This document shows, one piece after another, positions 50,124 through 58,871 of a stretch of 64,000 nucleotides of DNA (its first letter is position 1; the number at the start of each line of letters is the position of its first letter). The translations under genes were made by a program, and so were the position numbers. The notes beneath the pieces are model-generated. The model was not told where the DNA came from. It searched no databases and was given only the letters and a program-made list of their open reading frames with translations. Origin of the DNA: Levilactobacillus zymae (GTDB lineage Bacteria > Bacillota > Bacilli > Lactobacillales > Lactobacillaceae); assembly GCF_032190635.1 (NCBI RefSeq), contig NZ_JAVLAS010000001.1, positions 1,612,001-1,676,000 of the forward strand, written 5' to 3'.

Positions 50124-50591
50124 TTATTGGTTAGCCTCCCGTCGATCGGCCAAAAAGACGCCGATCATAATCAAGATGACCCCCACCGTCAGGCAGGAAT
50201 CCGCAAAGTTAAAGATTGGAAAATTCACAAAATCAAGTTGGAACATGTCGACCACGTAGCCCTGGGTCAGCCGATCGATGAAGTTACCGACCGTGCCGGC
50301 CATCATGCAGGCCAAACCCAGTTCGTCGATCCAGTGGTCTTTTTGGTGCCGGTAGCGCCAGAAAAACCAGCCCATGACCCCCAAAGCCACGATGGCAATC
50401 ACGGTAAAGAACCACATCTGGCCCTGTAAGATGCTCCAGGCCGCCCCGTCGTTACGCAGATGGGTCAGCGAGAAGACGCCGCTAACGACCGGATGCTGGC
50501 CCCCCAACGCAATATTGGCCACCACCGCGTGTTTAATCAGTTGGTCGATCACGATTAACACGATAATCAGAATGGAATCAAAAATCAGCAT
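50124..50591 (-). CDS. lspA: Lipoprotein signal peptidase (signal peptidase II)
   Basis: 155 residues with four hydrophobic helices. LspA cuts the signal peptide of prolipoproteins after diacylglycerol transfer. The catalytic Asp pair is in GTVGNFIDRLTQGYVVDM and IFNFADSCLTVGV; the LRNDGAAWSIL block (usually NxGAAF) is conserved. GGGGGGA precedes the ATG. It heads the lspA-rluD-pyrR run. The window itself encodes one clear lipoprotein (the hydrolase at 30340). Confidence 0.95.
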   Translation of the reverse strand: MLIFDSILIIVLIVIDQLIKHAVVANIALGGQHPVVSGVFSLTHLRNDGAAWSILQGQMWFFTVIAIVALGVMGWFFWRYRHQKDHWIDELGLACMMAGTVGNFIDRLTQGYVVDMFQLDFVNFPIFNFADSCLTVGVILIMIGVFLADRREANQ

Positions 50592-50932
50592 GGACCGAAA
50601 TCCCCCCTTTTGAGTTTAGTCATTGGCTAAAAGTATACCAGAAAAAACGCCTTCCCGCGGCCTTAACCTGGCAATTTCACCGGTAAACTTCTCGACCGGA
50701 GCGACTGATCCGGCAACTCGTTTTCCCTTTCCACCTTTCACGGCTTCTCGACGCTGGTTGAAGGCCATGAAAGCCACTCGTCACAAGGGCGTCACGGTCC
50801 CCCTTGCGGTCTCTTCGCTAGACCCTCGGGTGTCAGACACCGCCCCCAACCTGAAAATTCTAACCAGATAGCTTTATAATGTAAGCGCTTACTGATATAA
50901 TTAACTTATCGTTAAGAAAAGAGGAGTTATTA
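50592..50932. other. Divergent promoter region of lspA and the azoreductase gene
   Basis: No gene in 341 bases. On the left, TGGTATACT (minus strand, -10 complement at 50632-50637) is an extended -10 promoter for lspA. On the right are the azoreductase promoter and a cre site. The middle is featureless to the eye. Confidence 0.6.
50873..50901 (+). promoter_or_regulatory. Azoreductase promoter with a cre site in the spacer
   Basis: TTTATA (50873-50878), a 17-bp spacer and TATAAT (50896-50901). TGTAAGCGCTTACT (50880-50893), a palindromic cre box for CcpA, fills the spacer, so the gene should be repressed when a preferred sugar is present. Confidence 0.7.
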
Positions 50933-51574
50933 ATGACTAAAGTATTAGTAATTTATGCTCACCCTGAAACGAAAACCTATTCAACGACGGATAAATTCTA
51001 CCAGCAATTTATCACGGCCTACCGCACCGCGCATCCCGAAGACCAGATCATCGAACACAACGTCTCGGAATACATGCCGTTCCCGTTGGATAAGATTGCC
51101 GTGGCCATCTACAATAAGGCCCTGGTTACTCAACCGCTAAATCCCAACGAAGAACGGTATAAGGCCGCCCGCCAGGCCTGGATCGACGAATTTGTTGCCG
51201 CCGATAAGTACGTCTTCGTCAACCCGATGTACAACCTGTTTGTGCCAACCGAAATGAAGAGTTACCTCGACATGGTCATGCAAATTCCGGACACCTTCCA
51301 CTACACCCAGGAAGGGACCATGGCCGGTGTCTTAACGGGCAAGAAGGCCATTCACTTGCAGACCTCCGGTGGCGACTATCACGGAACCGCTGGCGGCCCA
51401 GATCTCAGTCACCTAGACTTAGGTCACCAATACTTACAAGCCGTCTTGCACGTGATGGGCGTGGACGACTTTACCGGCGTTTACGCCGAAGGCATGGATC
51501 ATGACCCAGCGAATGCCCCTGATATCATGGCCAAGGCCTTCAGCCGCGCCGAAGAAGCGGGACGTAACTTCTAA
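50933..51574 (+). CDS. azoR: FMN-dependent NADH-azoreductase (flavodoxin-like fold)
   Basis: 213 residues. AzoR-type flavoenzymes reduce quinones and azo compounds with two electrons and so protect against electrophiles. The N-terminal VLVIYAHPETKTYSTTDKF is the FMN phosphate loop; VFVNPMYNLFVPTEMKSYLDMV and HLQTSGGDY are the conserved blocks around the active site. GAGGAGTT precedes the ATG. The gene is monocistronic between a cre-containing promoter and a strong terminator, so carbon catabolite control is expected. Confidence 0.88.
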   Translation: MTKVLVIYAHPETKTYSTTDKFYQQFITAYRTAHPEDQIIEHNVSEYMPFPLDKIAVAIYNKALVTQPLNPNEERYKAARQAWIDEFVAADKYVFVNPMYNLFVPTEMKSYLDMVMQIPDTFHYTQEGTMAGVLTGKKAIHLQTSGGDYHGTAGGPDLSHLDLGHQYLQAVLHVMGVDDFTGVYAEGMDHDPANAPDIMAKAFSRAEEAGRNF

Positions 51575-51594
51575 TCTGAAACTTTCCGAATTTA

Positions 51595-51642
51595 AAAAAC
51601 ACGTTTTCCAACCGCCGTGGCGGACCCGGAAAACGTGTTTTT
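51595..51642. terminator. Bidirectional terminator
   Basis: AAAAACACGTTTTCC (51595-51609) pairs with GGAAAACGTGTTTTT (51628-51642), between the azoreductase gene and the convergent permease gene. Confidence 0.85.
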
Positions 51643-51650
51643 CGTACTTA

Positions 51651-52934
51651 CTAGTGAGTAGAGCGCCGACCGCGTTCCAAGAACCAGTAGAACGGCATGG
51701 CGATGACCAGGCACCCCAGCCCCATGACCAGCTGGAAGACCGAGGCCTTCGACAATAGCCAGAGACTGACTAGGACCGCCAAGACGGGTAAGACCGGCCC
51801 GAACGGCACCCGGAAGTGGCTGCCCTGTTGAACCTTGCGCCGCCGAAAAATCAAGACGGCCAAGATGGTCGGGATGTACTGGGCGAAGCGCGACACCACC
51901 GAAATGGCCGCTAACGTCTGGAACGTCCCGGAAATCGCCAGTGGATAGGCAATCACAAACGAGATCAGCATGGCCACGGCGGGCACGTTTTGCCGGTTGC
52001 GGTAGCCGACGATCTTGGGCATCACGCCGTTATCGGCCATCGATGCCCCGATCCGTGGCAGGTAGAAGGACTGCGCCGTGGCAATCCCTAAGATCGACAC
52101 GATGGTTCCTACGGCCACCAACGTTTTGCCGGCCGGGCCAATCATCCGTTCCAGGCCGTCTTGAATCGGCGCGCTACTGGTGGCCAGCTGCGGCCCCAGA
52201 ACCCCGATGGAGACCACCTGAATCAGGATGTAGAGTAACGCCACGACCGCTAAAACCACGATGATGGCCAACGGAATCGTGCGTTGCGGGTTCCGAAATT
52301 CCTGCGCCGCAATCGCCAAGGCTTCAAAACCGGTGAAGGCGTAGAAAATCAAAATGGCCGCGGACCCAAACGAACCGCCAAAGCTACCGGTGGTTACCAC
52401 GAACGGCGTAAAGTGCGCGCCGTTGATGAAGAAGACGCCGACCCCCACGAAGATCAGTAACGGGATCAACTTGGCAATCGTGACCACGTTATTGACTAAT
52501 TTAGTCAGCGTTACCCCCGAAACATTAATCAGCGTCAGGGTCCCTAGCAAGGCTAAAATCATCAGGTCCTTCCACAACGGCTGGTTAAGAACCGGAAAGA
52601 TGGCTCCTAGTGCCGTGGTAAAGGCGTTAGACATGGTCGCCCAGGCAATGATACTGATGGCCCAGACGCTAAAACCGACCTCGTAGCCCACAAAATTGCC
52701 GAAGGCTTCCTTGGCGTAGAGGTACGGCCCCCCGTTTTCCTGAAAATAGGTTGCGTCTTCGGCGTAGCACAACGCGATGGAGATGATCAGTAACATATCG
52801 AAAATAAAGACTAAAATGCTGGCCGGTCCAATCAGTTTTTCCGCTTGACCCGGCAATAAAAAGATTCCTGACCCAATAATTGAATTGATGCCCAGTAAGA
52901 TCACACTGAGCATCCCAAACTTGGCTTTCACCAT
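51651..52934 (-). CDS. Amino acid permease (APC superfamily)
   Basis: 427 residues from the ATG at 52934, after TTTAGGAGATGG; the frame is open seven codons further but that part holds the ribosome binding site. Twelve hydrophobic helices with the APC signature IGINSIIGSGIFLLPG-like start of helix 1 (LLGINSIIGSGIFLLPGQAEKLIGPASI) and the unwound helix 6 region FYAFTGFEALAIAAQEFRNPQRTIP. Such proteins bring amino acids in with protons or exchange them. The substrate cannot be told from sequence; it is not next to a decarboxylase or another catabolic gene. Confidence 0.9.
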   Translation of the reverse strand: MVKAKFGMLSVILLGINSIIGSGIFLLPGQAEKLIGPASILVFIFDMLLIISIALCYAEDATYFQENGGPYLYAKEAFGNFVGYEVGFSVWAISIIAWATMSNAFTTALGAIFPVLNQPLWKDLMILALLGTLTLINVSGVTLTKLVNNVVTIAKLIPLLIFVGVGVFFINGAHFTPFVVTTGSFGGSFGSAAILIFYAFTGFEALAIAAQEFRNPQRTIPLAIIVVLAVVALLYILIQVVSIGVLGPQLATSSAPIQDGLERMIGPAGKTLVAVGTIVSILGIATAQSFYLPRIGASMADNGVMPKIVGYRNRQNVPAVAMLISFVIAYPLAISGTFQTLAAISVVSRFAQYIPTILAVLIFRRRKVQQGSHFRVPFGPVLPVLAVLVSLWLLSKASVFQLVMGLGCLVIAMPFYWFLERGRRSTH

Positions 52935-53013
52935 ACCATCTCCTAAATTAATCAACTCCCATCACTGGCTTAACCGGTGACGAAATTAATTATTATCCAG
53001 GAAGCCCCTGGCG

Positions 53014-53835
53014 TCAACTTGAACGATTGGAGTGGGCCCCATCACGCGCATTAATTCGTGCTAACCGGGTCGCCGTTGCCGCATCCCCTGGCGTTTGAAT
53101 CATGACGATTTGCTGGGTGGTCGGCACAATCAAGGGTGTCTCTACAAGATATAGGTTCCCCCATTGACTGTTTAATAACAGGCGTTGAGGTGTCAAATCT
53201 GCAACGGTCAGCCGTTGCCAGGGCCTCTGAAAAGCTGGGTCAGTTTGGACGGCTTGAAAGACTTGGTACAGGTCGACCGCCGACGCATCTTGACTGTAGA
53301 CCTGCCGAAAACGAGCCACCTGAGTCGCAACCACTTGGTCCCAATCTTGAAAAAGTTGCCGCCAGGCGCGCTGATGAAACAAATGCCAAATCAGATTATT
53401 TTCGAGGGCCGTTACTGCCGGCGTAAATTGATACAACCGGGCATAACTTGGATTGGTCTGTTCAATTTGAAAATGCGCGCCCAACACGTAAGCCGGCCGG
53501 GGGAGCTGCGCCATTAATAAATCCGTTAAGTCCTTAGCCGTGGTCGCCAGCGCCGGTGGTAACTGTCCCGCTAAATGAAAGACATAGTGCGTCTCGGCGT
53601 TCGAAAGTCGCAGGGCCTGACAGAGGGATAGTAGGACCTCGCGGGATACCTGGCTTTTAGCCCGCCCCTGCTCGATTCTAGTGTACCAGTCGCTACTAAC
53701 GTGCGCTAACGCGGAAACCTCATCGCGCGTCAATCCCGGCGTTCTTCGCCGGGAGGTGGGCGTAATGTCAAAATCGTTCAGCGTTGCCGTGGTGCGTTTA
53801 TACCGTAAAAAATGGCCTAAAACCTGTTCGTTCAT
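53014..53835 (-). CDS. XRE-family regulator with MmyB-like ligand-binding domain
   Basis: 273 residues. The helix-turn-helix is RRRTPGLTRDEVSALAHVSSDWYTRIEQGR, the pattern of this family. The C-terminal part (about 100-250) is the MmyB-like (MLTR) ligand-binding domain, PAS-like and known to bind small hydrophobic molecules such as fatty acids in actinobacterial relatives. AAAGGAG precedes the ATG. It is divergent from a GAPDH gene, with an inverted repeat between the two starts that is the obvious operator. In many bacteria such a regulator controls the divergently transcribed oxidoreductase. Confidence 0.9.
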   Translation of the reverse strand: MNEQVLGHFLRYKRTTATLNDFDITPTSRRRTPGLTRDEVSALAHVSSDWYTRIEQGRAKSQVSREVLLSLCQALRLSNAETHYVFHLAGQLPPALATTAKDLTDLLMAQLPRPAYVLGAHFQIEQTNPSYARLYQFTPAVTALENNLIWHLFHQRAWRQLFQDWDQVVATQVARFRQVYSQDASAVDLYQVFQAVQTDPAFQRPWQRLTVADLTPQRLLLNSQWGNLYLVETPLIVPTTQQIVMIQTPGDAATATRLARINARDGAHSNRSS

Positions 53836-53852
53836 GTGTAAACTCCTTTCAG

Positions 53853-53873
53853 CCTAGGACAACTGATCCTAGG
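53853..53873. promoter_or_regulatory. Operator candidate between the MmyB-like regulator and GAPDH gene
   Basis: CCTAGGA (53853-53859) and TCCTAGG (53867-53873) form a perfect inverted repeat with seven bases between (14-bp centre distance). It lies 17 bases before the regulator start and about 72 before the GAPDH start. Confidence 0.6.
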
Positions 53874-53944
53874 GTCACCTCACTCTACCTAATCGTGTCT
53901 CCAGCAACGATACTATAACCGTACTTAAATTTTAGGAGGTCACT

Positions 53945-54967
53945 ATGATGACAATTAAAATCGGAATCAACGGCTTTGGCCGCATTGGTCGGTTGGCTTT
54001 CCGGCGGCTTTGGGAATTACGGGACACCCACGATGTTCAGGTCGTGGCGATTAACGACCTGAGCGATCCGGCCATGCTAGCTTATCTTCTACAATACGAC
54101 TCGACACACGGCCGCTTCCAGGGAACCGTCACGGCCACAGCTACGGTAATTTCGGTCGACGGCCAAGAAATCCCCGTCTACGCACAGGCCGATGCGCGCC
54201 ACCTTCCCTGGGTCGCCCAGGACGGCGTGACCATCGTGCTGGAATGTACCGGGTTCTATACCTCGGCACGCAAGGCCCAAGCCCATCTCGCTGCTGGTGC
54301 CCAACGGGTCTTGATCTCGGCTCCCGCCGGTGACGATGTGAAAACTATCGTGGCGGGCGTCAACGATCAAACGTTAACGGCGAACGATCATCTGGTCTCG
54401 GCAGGGTCGTGTACCACCAACTGTCTCGCCCCCATGGCCGCGGCACTCGACGCCGAGTTTAAGCTAATTGTAGGAACCATGACCACCGTTCATGCCTTTA
54501 CCGCATCACAAACGATTCTGGACGGTCCCCACAGTCAGACCCGCCGGGCAAATCGCACCGCTTCCACCAATATTATCCCCCATTCTTCGGGTGCCGCTAA
54601 GGCCATTGGGTTAGTGCTCCCACGGCTAGCTGGCAAACTCACCGGCCACGCGCAACGGGTACCGGTGGTTGACGGGTCGTTGACCGAACTGGTTAGCGTC
54701 GTCCAGACGCCCCATCTCACCGCGGAACAAGTCAACCAACATCTCTACCCGTATACTCAGACCAATCCGGGATTTTCCTGGACTTCTGACGAAATTGTAT
54801 CGAGCGATATTTTGGGCAACCCAGCCGGTTCCATCTTTGACGCCACGCAAACCACCGTCGTAACAGCTGGGACGACCCAGTTGATCAAAACCGTGGCTTG
54901 GTACGATAACGAATACGGGTTTACTTGCCAGTTGATTCGAACGTTACTGCACTTAGCCCAACTTTAA
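53945..54967 (+). CDS. gap: Glyceraldehyde-3-phosphate dehydrogenase, phosphorylating type
   Basis: 340 residues. The NAD-binding [10 protein letters not shown] and the Asp in INDL (NAD, not NADP) are present; catalytic Cys156 is in [12 protein letters not shown] and His183 in [10 protein letters not shown]; the C-terminal [10 protein letters not shown] is conserved. Either of two adjacent ATGs (53945 or 53948) can serve AGGAGG. It is isolated from glycolytic genes such as pgk and tpi, which usually accompany the main gap gene in lactobacilli, and is divergent from a dedicated regulator, so it may be a second, conditionally expressed copy. It could also act on another aldehyde; the GAPDH fold and residues are intact. 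Confidence 0.93.
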   Translation: MMTIKIGINGFGRIGRLAFRRLWELRDTHDVQVVAINDLSDPAMLAYLLQYDSTHGRFQGTVTATATVISVDGQEIPVYAQADARHLPWVAQDGVTIVLECTGFYTSARKAQAHLAAGAQRVLISAPAGDDVKTIVAGVNDQTLTANDHLVSAGSCTTNCLAPMAAALDAEFKLIVGTMTTVHAFTASQTILDGPHSQTRRANRTASTNIIPHSSGAAKAIGLVLPRLAGKLTGHAQRVPVVDGSLTELVSVVQTPHLTAEQVNQHLYPYTQTNPGFSWTSDEIVSSDILGNPAGSIFDATQTTVVTAGTTQLIKTVAWYDNEYGFTCQLIRTLLHLAQL

Positions 54968-54980
54968 CCATACTCATTAT

Positions 54981-55007
54981 AAAAGGGTGCTCAACCGGCA
55001 CCCTTTT
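54981..55007 (+). terminator. Terminator of the gap gene
   Basis: AAAAGGGTGC (54981-54990) pairs with GCACCCTTTT (54998-55007), with further T residues after it. Confidence 0.85.
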
Positions 55008-55058
55008 TTCAACTTATTATTCCCCCAAGGACTAATCAATTTACCAGAGAACCAGACT

Positions 55059-55418
55059 TTATGAACGGTCCCGTCGTAAGTAGCCCCAGAGTTGCTTCAA
55101 CGTCTGGTAAAGAATGCCCAACGTCACCAGGGCGGAGTCCCCGCCCAGGCCTAGGACTACGTAAACGTTGCGGGTCCGCTGCGCCCAGCCAAAGCTTTCG
55201 ACGTTTAACGCCCACAGCCCCAGCGACGCAAGAATCAGCACGGCCCCGTCCAGCCCAATGAGCCCGATGGTCAGTGCCAACGCCGTTAACGAATTCGAGT
55301 CCAGGTCCCGTTAGGCAATCAGCTGGCGGGCGAACTTCTCGCAGGCCATAATCGTGACCATGGTAACCGCCCCACCGAACACCGCGACTAAAATGGCGCC
55401 TATGATTTTCAGTCCCAT
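55059..55418 (-). pseudogene. Small membrane protein gene with an in-frame stop codon
   Basis: From the ATG at 55418, after AAAGGAG, 35 codons (MGLKIIGAILVAVFGGAVTM...) run to TAA at 55313-55311. The same frame then stays open to 55059 with two further hydrophobic helices (LIGLDGAVLILASLGLWAL, VLGLGGDSALVTLGILYQTL) and a basic end. The whole would be a three-helix protein of about 119 residues; CAA to TAA would explain the stop. Either the 35-residue part is made alone or the gene is dead. Family not recognised. Confidence 0.55.
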
Positions 55419-55669
55419 CGGCTTTCGACTCCTTTACGCTAGTTTCGTTACCCCTAGTTTACCCGGAAACGTGGCGTTTGTCTGGTCTTCCGAGGAAAAA
55501 TCGCTAGTTCGCCTTAAATTCGGCGTTTAGCAACCGCCTCAGGAAGTGATGACCACTCCTCACGACGACACCCCCAGCACTGAAAAAATGAGACTTGTTT
55601 TTTCGCCGCAAGTGGGCAATGATATGAGTCATACGCAACGCCAAATTCTCGAAAAGTAGGTGGCAAGTC

Positions 55670-56467
55670 ATGTCAACACGTCAACCGTTATCCGCCCACC
55701 GCATCGTCATCAAGGTCGGCACCAGCACCCTGGTCTATCCCGACGGCGCCATCAATCTGCGGGCCATCGACCAACTGGCCTTTGTGGTCAGCGCCCTGCG
55801 CCATCACGGCCGCGAAGTCGTCCTGGTCTCGTCGGGGGCCATCGGGGTCGGCCTGAACTATATGGGCTATCACCAACGTCCCCAGGCCATTCCGGAACAG
55901 CAGGCCATCGCCGCCATCGGCCAGACCGAACTCATCGCCATCTATAAAGAACGCTTCGCCACCTACGAACAAAAGGTGGGTCAGGTTCTCCTAACGCGCG
56001 ACATTTTCACCTATCCCAAGAGCCACCGTAACGTCTTGAACACGTTTGCGTCGCTTTTACACCAAAACGTGGTCCCCATCGTTAACGAAAACGACACCGT
56101 GGCGGTAGACGAACTGGACCACGAGACCAAGTTCGGCGATAACGACCAACTCTCGGCCATCGTCGCCACCAACCTCGGGGCGGACCTGTTGATTATGTTG
56201 TCGGACATCGACGGGTTTTACACGGGCAACCCCCAGGCCACCAGTACGGCTAAATTACTTTCCCACATCGCCATCATCGACGACCACATCGACGACCTCG
56301 CCGGTGGTAGTGGGAGTCGGTTTGGCACCGGTGGCATGGTCACCAAGCTCAAGGCGGCCGAGCGCATGTTGGCCGCCAACGGTCAGATGATCCTGGCCAA
56401 CGGGGCCGACCCCACCATCATCTTCAAGATCCTAGCTGGCGATTCCGTCGGCACCCTGTTTGGCTAA
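55670..56467 (+). CDS. proB: Glutamate 5-kinase
   Basis: 265 residues, the short form without the C-terminal PUA domain. First enzyme of proline synthesis: phosphorylates glutamate with ATP in the cytosol. The amino acid kinase motifs are VIKVGTSTLV, VVLVSSGAIGVG, NENDTVAVDEL, FGDNDQLSAIVA and the C-terminal GTGGMVTKLKAAE. AAGTAGGTGG precedes the ATG. It is cotranscribed with proA, 25 bp downstream. No T-box or other leader was recognised in the 235 bases upstream. Confidence 0.95.
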   Translation: MSTRQPLSAHRIVIKVGTSTLVYPDGAINLRAIDQLAFVVSALRHHGREVVLVSSGAIGVGLNYMGYHQRPQAIPEQQAIAAIGQTELIAIYKERFATYEQKVGQVLLTRDIFTYPKSHRNVLNTFASLLHQNVVPIVNENDTVAVDELDHETKFGDNDQLSAIVATNLGADLLIMLSDIDGFYTGNPQATSTAKLLSHIAIIDDHIDDLAGGSGSRFGTGGMVTKLKAAERMLAANGQMILANGADPTIIFKILAGDSVGTLFG

Positions 56468-56492
56468 CCCCGACGCCTAAGGAGGCACTGAT

Positions 56493-57737
56493 ATGACGAC
56501 CATTGATTTAGCAACTCTGGGCCAAAACGCCCAAACGGCCAGTTTCGCACTCGGCGACCTGACCGCCCCCCAGAAGAACACGATCCTGCAACGCATGGCC
56601 GACGCCTTACTGACCCACCAGGACACCATCCTGGCGGCCAACGCTCACGACCTGGCTAACCCCCAAGTTCCTGCCAAATTTGTCGACCGCTTACGTCTGA
56701 CCCCCGCGCGGATTCAAGCCATGGCCACCGGACTGCGGCAGGTGGCGGCGTTACCCGACCCGATTGGTAACGTCGATCACGCCTGGCGTAACGCCGCGGG
56801 TCTCCTGATCGCCAAGCAACGAGTCCCGCTGGGCGTCATCGGCATGATCTTTGAGGCCCGGCCCAACGTGACGGTCGATGCCTCGGCCCTATGCTTTAAA
56901 ACGGGGAACGCTGTAATCCTCCGCGGCGGTAAGGAAGCCCTTCAGTCCAACCTTGCCTTAGTCACGATTTTGCGCGACGCCCTGACTGCGGCTCAGATCG
57001 ACCCCAACGCCATCCAGCTCCTCCAAGACACCAGCCACGAAACGGCGGCCAAATTCATGCAACTGACCGACTACATCGACGTGCTGATTCCTCGCGGTAG
57101 CGCCCGGTTGATTCAGACCGTGTTGCGCCAGGCCACCGTTCCGGTCATCGAGACCGGGGCCGGCAACTGCCACGTTTACGTCGATGCCGCTGCCGAGTTG
57201 CCCATGGCGACCGCCATCGTGGTCAACGGCAAAGTCCAGCACCCCGCCGTTTGCAACGCCACCGAAAAGCTCCTGATCCATCAAGCCATCGCAGCGGACT
57301 ACCTGCCCACCATCGTCCAAGCCCTGCGCGCCCAAGGCGTCGAGGTGCGGGGGGATGCGGCCACTCGCGCCATCGTCCCCGACGTGATTCCCGCGGTAGC
57401 CACCGACTGGGCAACGGAATACAACGCCTTGATTATCGCCATCAAGGTCGTGCCCTCCGAGGCGGCCGCCATTCAACACATCAACCGGTACACCACCCAC
57501 CACTCCGAGGCCATCGTCACCAACAACTACCGCGCCGGCAAGCTGTTCCAGCGACGGATCGACGCGGCCTGCGTGTACCTCAACGCCTCGACGCGCTTCA
57601 CCGACGGCTTCGAGTTTGGTTTCGGCGCCGAAATCGGCATCTCGACCCAAAAATTACACGCCCGTGGACCGATGGGCCTCGCCGAATTGACCTCGTACAA
57701 GTACGTGATCGACGGCGACGGCCAGGTTCGCGCCTGA
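56493..57737 (+). CDS. proA: Glutamate-5-semialdehyde dehydrogenase (gamma-glutamyl phosphate reductase)
   Basis: 414 residues, the usual length. Second enzyme of proline synthesis: reduces gamma-glutamyl phosphate with NADPH to the semialdehyde, which cyclises. The ALDH-like fold shows GVIGMIFEARPNVTVDASALCFKTGNAVILRGGKEA, the catalytic Cys in VQHPAVCNATEKLLIH, and the C-terminal FTDGFEFGFGAEIGISTQKLHARGPMGL. AAGGAGG precedes the ATG. A terminator follows. proC is not in the window, as is common. Confidence 0.96.
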   Translation: MTTIDLATLGQNAQTASFALGDLTAPQKNTILQRMADALLTHQDTILAANAHDLANPQVPAKFVDRLRLTPARIQAMATGLRQVAALPDPIGNVDHAWRNAAGLLIAKQRVPLGVIGMIFEARPNVTVDASALCFKTGNAVILRGGKEALQSNLALVTILRDALTAAQIDPNAIQLLQDTSHETAAKFMQLTDYIDVLIPRGSARLIQTVLRQATVPVIETGAGNCHVYVDAAAELPMATAIVVNGKVQHPAVCNATEKLLIHQAIAADYLPTIVQALRAQGVEVRGDAATRAIVPDVIPAVATDWATEYNALIIAIKVVPSEAAAIQHINRYTTHHSEAIVTNNYRAGKLFQRRIDAACVYLNASTRFTDGFEFGFGAEIGISTQKLHARGPMGLAELTSYKYVIDGDGQVRA

Positions 57738-57744
57738 CGCGAAC

Positions 57745-57790
57745 TAAAAATGGCACCGTCACCCCGTTTCCGGTTGACGGTGCCATTTTC
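57745..57790 (+). terminator. Terminator of proBA
   Basis: AAAATGGCACCGTCA (57747-57761) pairs with TGACGGTGCCATTTT (57774-57788). T residues follow. Confidence 0.85.
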
Positions 57791-57818
57791 GTTTAACGCC
57801 TTAATCCTGCAATCGGCC

Positions 57819-58640
57819 TCAGGGTTGCCCAATAATCGTGACCAGGGTCTTGCCACCCACCGTGTACCGACTCCAAAAAAGCGTGTTCGGGTCATCCGGG
57901 TCGCCGTCCGTGCGGAATGGACGGTGCTGATTAACGACGGTCAACCGATACTTCAGCTTGCCGCTCTGATGGACCCGCTGCATCCCCCAGCCAGGGACCT
58001 TTTGAGCAAAGTAGAGCTGACGCGTGTTGCCCCGATTAGTAGCCTTTTGAATCTTGACTTGAAACTGTGGCCGTTGGTCCCCATTAACGGCGTTCGGGTT
58101 TTTAAAACGGGTGAACTCGGTGAAACCATTACTGGTAATCTTTAACTGGGAATAAACCTTGTCATCTTGATTGGGATTGGTCGTAAACTTCATCTGCCGC
58201 AAGGTCCCCAGACTCAGCGCCGGTAAATAAGCGGGCCGGGCAATGCGTTGGTAATCCTGTGGCCGAGTTGACCCGATCGCGCCACTGGTGGACAAAAGCT
58301 CGACGTGTTTCGGCCGCCCTTTATTTAGAAACTTATAATCAAGCTGACCTAAATAAAAGCTAATAGCGGGCTTTTCGACGGCCGACCCTTTGAACTTATT
58401 TCCAATGACGACGGTGCCTTTGGCGAGTTGCCGCGTCTTCTTGGTGTTGTTGGCGTAGAGAAACACTACTGGAGTTGTGCGTTTGACCTTATAATATTTA
58501 TAATTGTTAAGGTCATAATCTTGAACCACCTGGCCGCCAATCTGGTAACTTTTGGCCTGGGCCTGACTGGGAAACATGCCGCCTAGGGCCACGAGCAGGG
58601 ACGCCAGGGCGATGACTTTGAACATTGTTTTTGGGGTCAT
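57819..58640 (-). CDS. Secreted protein of unknown function
   Basis: 273 residues from the ATG at 58640, ten bases after GAGGAG; the frame is open 12 codons further. A signal peptide (MTPKTMFKVIALASLLVALGGMFPSQAQA-K) is clear. The mature protein of about 245 residues is basic, has no Cys and holds several Tyr/Lys-rich beta-like segments (YKYYKVKRTTPVVFLYANN, ISFYLGQLDYKFL, KLKYRLTVVNQH). No cell-wall anchor is seen, so it may be released or bound by charge. I do not recognise the family. A pair of 12-bp direct repeats lies in its promoter region. Confidence 0.75.
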   Translation of the reverse strand: MTPKTMFKVIALASLLVALGGMFPSQAQAKSYQIGGQVVQDYDLNNYKYYKVKRTTPVVFLYANNTKKTRQLAKGTVVIGNKFKGSAVEKPAISFYLGQLDYKFLNKGRPKHVELLSTSGAIGSTRPQDYQRIARPAYLPALSLGTLRQMKFTTNPNQDDKVYSQLKITSNGFTEFTRFKNPNAVNGDQRPQFQVKIQKATNRGNTRQLYFAQKVPGWGMQRVHQSGKLKYRLTVVNQHRPFRTDGDPDDPNTLFWSRYTVGGKTLVTIIGQP

Positions 58641-58774
58641 GTGTTTAATTCTCCTCATCTCTAATATTTTTAACAACCTTAGTTTAGCCGTTAGTCGCTA
58701 GTCAGCTCACGAAAAGGCAAAATTAGTTTGGCTGCGGGTCATAATTGAGCTGGATATCAGTATCGCTACCGGTC

Positions 58775-58798
58775 AGTTCCCCTTAAAGTTCCCCTTAA
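58775..58798. promoter_or_regulatory. Tandem 12-bp direct repeats upstream of the secreted-protein gene
   Basis: AGTTCCCCTTAA occurs twice without a gap (58775-58786, 58787-58798). On the minus strand this reads TTAAGGGGAACT twice. Tandem repeats with about one helical turn spacing are typical response-regulator sites; no two-component system is in the window. Confidence 0.4.
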
Positions 58799-58822
58799 AA
58801 CCATCTGTCAACTCGACAACCT

Positions 58823-58858
58823 AAAAAAGTGGCATCCACAACAGGATGCCACTTTTTT
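58823..58858. terminator. Terminator of fhs
   Basis: AAAAAAGTGGCATCC (58823-58837) pairs with GGATGCCACTTTTTT (58844-58858); the arms allow action on both strands. Confidence 0.85.
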
Positions 58859-58871
58859 AATCACTCTAATT

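Noticed and set aside
55435..55669. T-box or other leader RNA before proBA
   Set aside because: No T-box core sequence and no terminator/antiterminator pair could be seen.
57251..57796. 181-codon plus-strand frame inside proA
   Set aside because: Shadow of proA, rich in Arg and His, without a ribosome binding site; it runs into the proBA terminator.
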